Origin: Jiangella mangrovi
GTDB taxonomy: Bacteria > Actinomycetota > Actinomycetes > Jiangellales > Jiangellaceae
NCBI RefSeq assembly: GCF_014204975.1
Contig: NZ_JACHMM010000001.1
Location: forward strand, 3,410,001-3,474,000
DNA: 64,000 nt
Direction of reading: 5' to 3'
Position numbers and translations under genes: made by a program. This document shows, piece by piece, positions 60,203 to 64,000 of this stretch. A model generated the notes under the pieces. It searched no databases, was not told the DNA's origin, and was given only the letters and a program-made list of their open reading frames with translations. Numbering within the stretch: position 1 is the first letter of the stretch; the number at the start of each line of letters is the position of its first letter.

Positions 60203-61882
60203 ATGACCGACATGCTCGCCGGCTACCGATTCGGGGCGGCATGGGACGAGGTCTACACCCCTGACGGGACGCCGCGGCCCACGTACGGCGGCATGCACGA
60301 GGCGCTGACGGCGGCCGGCCCCGAGGTGCTGTCGAGCCTGGCGGCGTTCCTCGCCACCGTCTTCCGCGACCAGGGCATCACGTTCGACCACGAGGGCGTC
60401 GAGCGGCCGTTCCCGCTGGACATCGTCCCGCGCATCATCACCGCGGCCGAGTGGGACGTGGTCGAGCGCGGCGTCGCGCAGCGGGTCCGGGCGCTCGAGG
60501 CGTTCCTCGACGACGTGTACGGGTCCGGGCTGGTGTTCCGCGACGGCGTCGTGCCCCGTCAGATGGTCGTGTCGTCCGAACACTTCCACCGTCAGGCGTT
60601 CGGCATCCGCCCGCCCAACGGGGTCCGGGTGCACGTGTCCGGCATCGACCTCGTGCGCGACGAGGAGGGCGAGTTCCGCGTCCTCGAGGACAACCTGCGC
60701 ACGCCGTCCGGGGTGTCCTACGTCGTCGAGAACCGCCGGGCGCTGGCGCGGGTGCTGCCGGAGCTGTTCGGCGGGCACCTGGTGCGCCCGGTCGCGGGCT
60801 ATCCGGCCCGGCTGCTGGCGGCGCTGCGTGCGGCCGCCCCGCCCGGCGCCGAGGACCCGACCATCGTCGTGCTGACGCCGGGCGTCTACAACGCCGCCTA
60901 CTCCGAGCACACGCTGCTGGCCCGGCAGATGGGCGTGCAGCTGGTCGAGGGCCGCGACCTCTCCGTCGTCGGCAACGAGGTGCGCATCCGCACCACCCGC
61001 GGGCACCAGCGGGTCGACGTCATCTACCGGCGGGTCGACGACGAGTTCCTCGACCCCGTCCAGTTCCGCGCCGACTCCATGGTCGGCAGCCCCGGCCTGC
61101 TCAACGCGGCCCGGGCCGGCAACGTGACGCTGGCGAACGCCGTCGGCAACGGGGTGGCCGACGACAAGCTCATCTACACCTACGTGCCCGACCTCATCCG
61201 CTACTACCTCAGCGAGGAGCCGGTGCTGCGCAACGTCGAGACCTGGCGCCTCGACACCGCCGAGAACATCGCCCAGGTGCTGTCCAACCTCGGCGACCTC
61301 GTGCTCAAGCCGGTCGACGGCTCCGGCGGCAAGGGCATCGTCATCGGCCCGCAGGCGACGGACGACGAGCTGGCGACGCTGCGCGAGGCGGTCGAGGCGA
61401 ATCCGCGCGGCTACGTGGCGCAGCGCCCGGTCCGGTTGTCGACGGTGCCGACGCTCATCGGCGACCAGCTCGCACCCCGCCACGTCGACCTGCGCCCGTT
61501 CGCCGTCAACGACGGCCGCGAGGTGTGGGTGCTGCCGGGCGGCCTGACCCGGGTCGCCCTCCCCGAGGGCAGCTTGATCGTCAACTCCAGCCAGGGCGGC
61601 GGCTCCAAGGACACCTGGGTGCTGGCGTCGCCGGCCGCGCCCACCGCGGCAGCCGAAGCCGACACCGTCGCCCCGGGTGAGAGCAGTGCCGTCCTGGCCG
61701 GCTCCGACCTCACCGAGCCCGAGGCCGACCTCCCCGCGGGGGCCGGCGCGCCCGGCCTCGGCGACCACGTCGACGGACGGCGTCCGCTGGCGGTCCCGCC
61801 CGACCTCGGCCCTTCCGAGCCGCCCCGCGAGCAGCAACAACAGCAGCAGCAGCTCCGGAGGCAGGGGAGGGACGCATGCTGA
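60203..61882 (+). CDS. Circularly permuted ATP-grasp protein (type 2)
   Basis: 559 residues. The family segments are TPDGTPRPTYGGMHEAL, FPLDIVPRIITAAEWDVVERG, VLEDNLRTPSGVSYVVENR, TPGVYNAAYSEHTLLARQMG and KPVDGSGGKGIVIGP (nucleotide loop). It is the first gene of a conserved operon with an alpha-E protein and a transglutaminase; the ATP-grasp member probably makes a peptide-like bond on an unknown substrate. TACGCT lies eight nt before the ATG. The C-terminal ~80 residues are low-complexity, ending in EQQQQQQQLRRQ. Overlaps the next gene by seven nt. Confidence 0.85.
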   Translation: MTDMLAGYRFGAAWDEVYTPDGTPRPTYGGMHEALTAAGPEVLSSLAAFLATVFRDQGITFDHEGVERPFPLDIVPRIITAAEWDVVERGVAQRVRALEAFLDDVYGSGLVFRDGVVPRQMVVSSEHFHRQAFGIRPPNGVRVHVSGIDLVRDEEGEFRVLEDNLRTPSGVSYVVENRRALARVLPELFGGHLVRPVAGYPARLLAALRAAAPPGAEDPTIVVLTPGVYNAAYSEHTLLARQMGVQLVEGRDLSVVGNEVRIRTTRGHQRVDVIYRRVDDEFLDPVQFRADSMVGSPGLLNAARAGNVTLANAVGNGVADDKLIYTYVPDLIRYYLSEEPVLRNVETWRLDTAENIAQVLSNLGDLVLKPVDGSGGKGIVIGPQATDDELATLREAVEANPRGYVAQRPVRLSTVPTLIGDQLAPRHVDLRPFAVNDGREVWVLPGGLTRVALPEGSLIVNSSQGGGSKDTWVLASPAAPTAAAEADTVAPGESSAVLAGSDLTEPEADLPAGAGAPGLGDHVDGRRPLAVPPDLGPSEPPREQQQQQQQLRRQGRDAC

Positions 61883-62817
61883 GCCGCATCGCCGAGTCGC
61901 TGTACTGGATCGGCCGCTACCTCGAGCGCGCCGACGCCAAGGCGCGCGTCCTCGATGTCCACCTGACCCGCATCCAGGACGAGCCCGGCACAGACCAGGA
62001 GCGGCAGCTGCGCACCCTGCTCGGGGCCATGGGCGTCGACCACGGCGACGGCGCCGTCACCCCGTCGTCGGTGGTCGACATGCTGGCCTTCGACGCGACG
62101 TCACCGGCGTCCATCACCGCCGCCCTCACCGCGGCGCGCGAGAACGCCCGCGGCGCCCGCGAGATCCTCTCCAGCGAGCTGTGGGAGGCGCTCAACGTCA
62201 CCTGGCACGGCCTCGCCGAGCGTCGCATGGCCGCTGTCGTGCTCGGACCGCAGGTGTTCTGCCACTACGTCCGCGAGCGCACGGCCATGACCACCGGGCT
62301 CATCTCGACGACCATGGTGCGCGACGACGGCTGGCGCTTCCTGTCGCTCGGGGTGGCGCTCGAGCGCATCGACATGGCCGCGCGCATGCTGTCGACCCCG
62401 GCGCTGGCCGAGGGCCGGCCGTCGGTGCTGGCGGGGCTGCTGCGCAGCGTCGGCGGTCACGACACCTTCGTCCGCGTCTACCAGGGCGCGGTGTCGCCGG
62501 CCAACGTCGCGGAGTTCCTGCTGCGCGACCAGCTCTCGCCGCGGTCGGTCGCGTTCTCGCTGGCCACCGCCGAGTCGCTGCTGCGCGAGCTCGACCCCGG
62601 CCTCGACGACCGGCTCGGGGTGGCCGACGGCGCCCGGCGTGCGCTGGGGCGCATGCGGCTGGCGCTGGAGTTCCGGTCGTCGGCGGAGCTGCTCGACGAC
62701 CTCCCGAGCCTCATCGAGTCGCTGCTGCGGCTCACCTCGCGTACGTCCGACGAGGTCACCAGCCGCTACTTCGGCAAGTCGCTGCTGGTCCGGTGGGCCG
62801 AGGAGGTGGCGCTGTGA
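61876..62817 (+). CDS. Alpha-E domain-containing protein
   Basis: 313 residues, nearly all helical. MLSRIAESLYWIGRYLERAD is the invariant opening of the alpha-E family, and SRYFGKSLLVRW near the end is common too. The molecular role is unknown; it is always found with the ATP-grasp and transglutaminase partners and may be a scaffold or modifying subunit. It overlaps both neighbours (seven nt upstream, GTGA downstream). Confidence 0.87.
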   Translation: MLSRIAESLYWIGRYLERADAKARVLDVHLTRIQDEPGTDQERQLRTLLGAMGVDHGDGAVTPSSVVDMLAFDATSPASITAALTAARENARGAREILSSELWEALNVTWHGLAERRMAAVVLGPQVFCHYVRERTAMTTGLISTTMVRDDGWRFLSLGVALERIDMAARMLSTPALAEGRPSVLAGLLRSVGGHDTFVRVYQGAVSPANVAEFLLRDQLSPRSVAFSLATAESLLRELDPGLDDRLGVADGARRALGRMRLALEFRSSAELLDDLPSLIESLLRLTSRTSDEVTSRYFGKSLLVRWAEEVAL

Positions 62818-63695
62818 CGGCGGGCGCTTCCGGCGCGGCCGACCCGGCCGGCGGCGGCTGGCTGCTGTCGGTGAAGCACCACAGCGGCTACCGGTACGCC
62901 GGTCCGGTCTTCTCCTCGTACAACGAGGCCCGCGTCACGCCGCGCAGCGATCCCCGCCAGCGCGTGCTCGACGCGACTGTCGAGGTCAGCCCGGCGGCCT
63001 CCCTGTACCGCTACGTCGACTACTTCGGCTCCGTCGTCACGGCCTTCGACGTGCACGCCGCGCACTCCGAGCTGACGGTGGCGGCCAGCTGCGTGGTCGA
63101 GACGGCGCCGGCCGGCGACGCGGAGCCGGCGGCGGAGTGGTCCGTGCTGGACGACCCCGACACTCGCGACGAGCTGGGCGAGTACCTCACGCAGACCCGC
63201 CGCACCACGCCCGACGACGAGCTGCTGGCGGTCGCGGCGCAGGTCCGGGCCGCCCCGACGCCCGACGACGGCGCGCGGCTCGCGGCCGGCTGGACGCACC
63301 AGCGCCTCGCCTACGTCAGCGGCTCCACCAGCGTGCACACGAACGCCGTCCAGGCGCTCGGCGAGGGCCGGGGCGTCTGCCAGGACTTCGCGCACGTCAC
63401 CATCGCGCTGCTGCGGGCGGCCGGCGTCCCGGCCCGCTACGTCTCCGGCTACCTGCACCCGCGCACCGACGCCGCGGTCGGCGAGACGGTGACGGGCGAG
63501 AGCCACGCCTGGGTGGAGTGGTGGGCGGGCGGGTGGCGGGCCTACGACCCGACCAACGACGGCGTCCCCGGTCCCGGGCACATCGTGGTCGCCCGCGGCC
63601 GCGACTACGACGACGTCACCCCGCTGCGCGGCATCTACAACGGCGGCGACAGCACGTCCCTGGGCGTGACGGTCGAGGTGACGCGGCTGCGCTGA
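62814..63695 (+). CDS. Transglutaminase-family protein
   Basis: 293 residues: an N-terminal beta domain (LSVKHHSGYRYAGPVFSSYN) and a papain-like core with catalytic Cys in GRGVCQDFAHVTIALL, His in GESHAWVEWWAGG and Asp in YDPTNDG. It could cleave or form amide bonds, probably on the same unknown substrate as the ATP-grasp protein. GTG start overlapping the alpha-E stop. Third and last gene of the operon. Confidence 0.87.
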   Translation: MTAGASGAADPAGGGWLLSVKHHSGYRYAGPVFSSYNEARVTPRSDPRQRVLDATVEVSPAASLYRYVDYFGSVVTAFDVHAAHSELTVAASCVVETAPAGDAEPAAEWSVLDDPDTRDELGEYLTQTRRTTPDDELLAVAAQVRAAPTPDDGARLAAGWTHQRLAYVSGSTSVHTNAVQALGEGRGVCQDFAHVTIALLRAAGVPARYVSGYLHPRTDAAVGETVTGESHAWVEWWAGGWRAYDPTNDGVPGPGHIVVARGRDYDDVTPLRGIYNGGDSTSLGVTVEVTRLR

Positions 63696-63760
63696 GGCCC
63701 GGACGGTGGCAGACTCCCGTGGATGAACCCCAGAGTGCCGGAGGGGGCGGGACTCGGAGA

Positions 63761-63790
63761 AGATGAGAGACCTCTCATCTGGATCTCATC
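63761..63790. promoter_or_regulatory. Inverted and direct repeats upstream of the last gene
   Basis: AGATGAGAG-AC-CTCTCATCT is a perfect inverted repeat (63761-63780), and TCTCATC recurs at an 11-bp step (63773 and 63784), like the direct heptamers bound by OmpR-type response regulators. It lies 34-60 bp before the small secreted protein start. Confidence 0.55.
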
Positions 63791-63823
63791 GTTCTCTCGC
63801 CCGCGGTGCCGACGATGCTGAGC

Positions 63824-64000
63824 ATGAAGTCGGCGGCCACCCTCACCGTCTCTGCCCTGGCGGTCGTGGCCGCCGGGATCTTCGGCGTGGGCTCGTTGCT
63901 GGCCGCGCCGTCGGTCGGCGACGACTTCGGCGACCCCGTCGACGTCGGGCCCGGTGTGGGCGCCACCCCGGACGACGACGAGCCGTCGCGCGACCCGGAC
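63824..64000 (+). CDS. Small secreted or anchored protein (cut by the window end)
   Basis: The first 59 residues are visible: a signal/anchor sequence (MKSAATLTVSALAVVAAGIF, then GVGSLLAAP) followed by an Asp/Pro/Gly-rich acidic stretch. The frame is open to the window edge, so length and family cannot be judged. An ATG nine nt earlier is possible. The upstream repeat suggests control by a two-component response regulator, which may lie just beyond the window. Confidence 0.6.
   Translation, partial: MKSAATLTVSALAVVAAGIFGVGSLLAAPSVGDDFGDPVDVGPGVGATPDDDEPSRDPD

Noticed and set aside
61820-61860. CAG-rich tract as a repeat element
   Set aside because: It encodes the Gln-rich C-terminal tail of the ATP-grasp protein and stays in frame to the stop.

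Overview
The window is very GC-rich (roughly 70% or more by eye). It has many GTG starts, several probable leaderless promoters (TANNNT about 6-8 nt before the start codon), Tat and lipoprotein signals, and actinobacterial families such as BioY/EcfT, DUF3052, PucR regulators and the circularly permuted ATP-grasp/alpha-E/transglutaminase triad. This points to a chromosomal segment of a free-living or plant/soil actinomycete. A Jiangella-like genus is possible, but that is an impression and not a demonstrated assignment. There are no rRNA, tRNA, CRISPR or phage structural genes.

Layout. 1-10.2 kb is a mixed metabolic region: two GntR/FCD regulators, an L-rhamnose mutarotase-like protein, two class V aminotransferase-fold proteins (one a predicted exported lipoprotein), an Rpn-type nuclease-like protein, a frameshifted YbhB gene, an SDR, a nucleotidyltransferase, and a TetR-controlled hydrolase/reductase pair. 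10.2-13.3 kb is a large Tat-exported GH127 (beta-L-arabinofuranosidase family) enzyme with a LamG domain nested inside it. 13.8-26.7 kb, all on the minus strand, is a full trans-4-hydroxy-L-proline catabolic cluster: FCD regulator, 4-hydroxyproline epimerase, deaminase, alpha-ketoglutarate semialdehyde dehydrogenase and a three-subunit D-hydroxyproline dehydrogenase. It is continuous with a five-gene peptide ABC transporter. 27.1-41.7 kb holds four secreted M6 (immune inhibitor A-like) metalloproteases, a secreted S8 protease, two lipoproteins and a PucR-family regulator. 42-50 kb has a PPOX protein, an XRE regulator, a Phd/PIN toxin-antitoxin pair, Ogt, a BioY/acyl-ligase/thiolase-like/EcfT operon, and an imine reductase-like gene with its MerR. 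51-64 kb has a PHP-domain protein, unknown membrane proteins, an AlbA_2/RecG-like regulator with a 34-bp palindrome, a CPBP protease, a kelch lipoprotein, an IS427-type insertion sequence and the ATP-grasp/alpha-E/transglutaminase operon. A small secreted protein is cut by the window end.

Most interesting reading. The 10-42 kb block looks like one system for using hydroxyproline-rich proteins. Secreted proteases and a GH127 enzyme (the family that removes beta-L-arabinofuranose from hydroxyproline in plant extensins) would release peptides, the Opp-type transporter would import them, and the Hyp enzymes would turn hydroxyproline into 2-oxoglutarate. Three 21-bp inverted repeats of the same architecture lie at the dehydrogenase operon, the transporter/protease divergent region and the PucR gene. 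They link the parts as a candidate regulon. The pathway assignments rest on family motifs seen in the proteins; the extensin/collagen substrate and the regulon are inferences.
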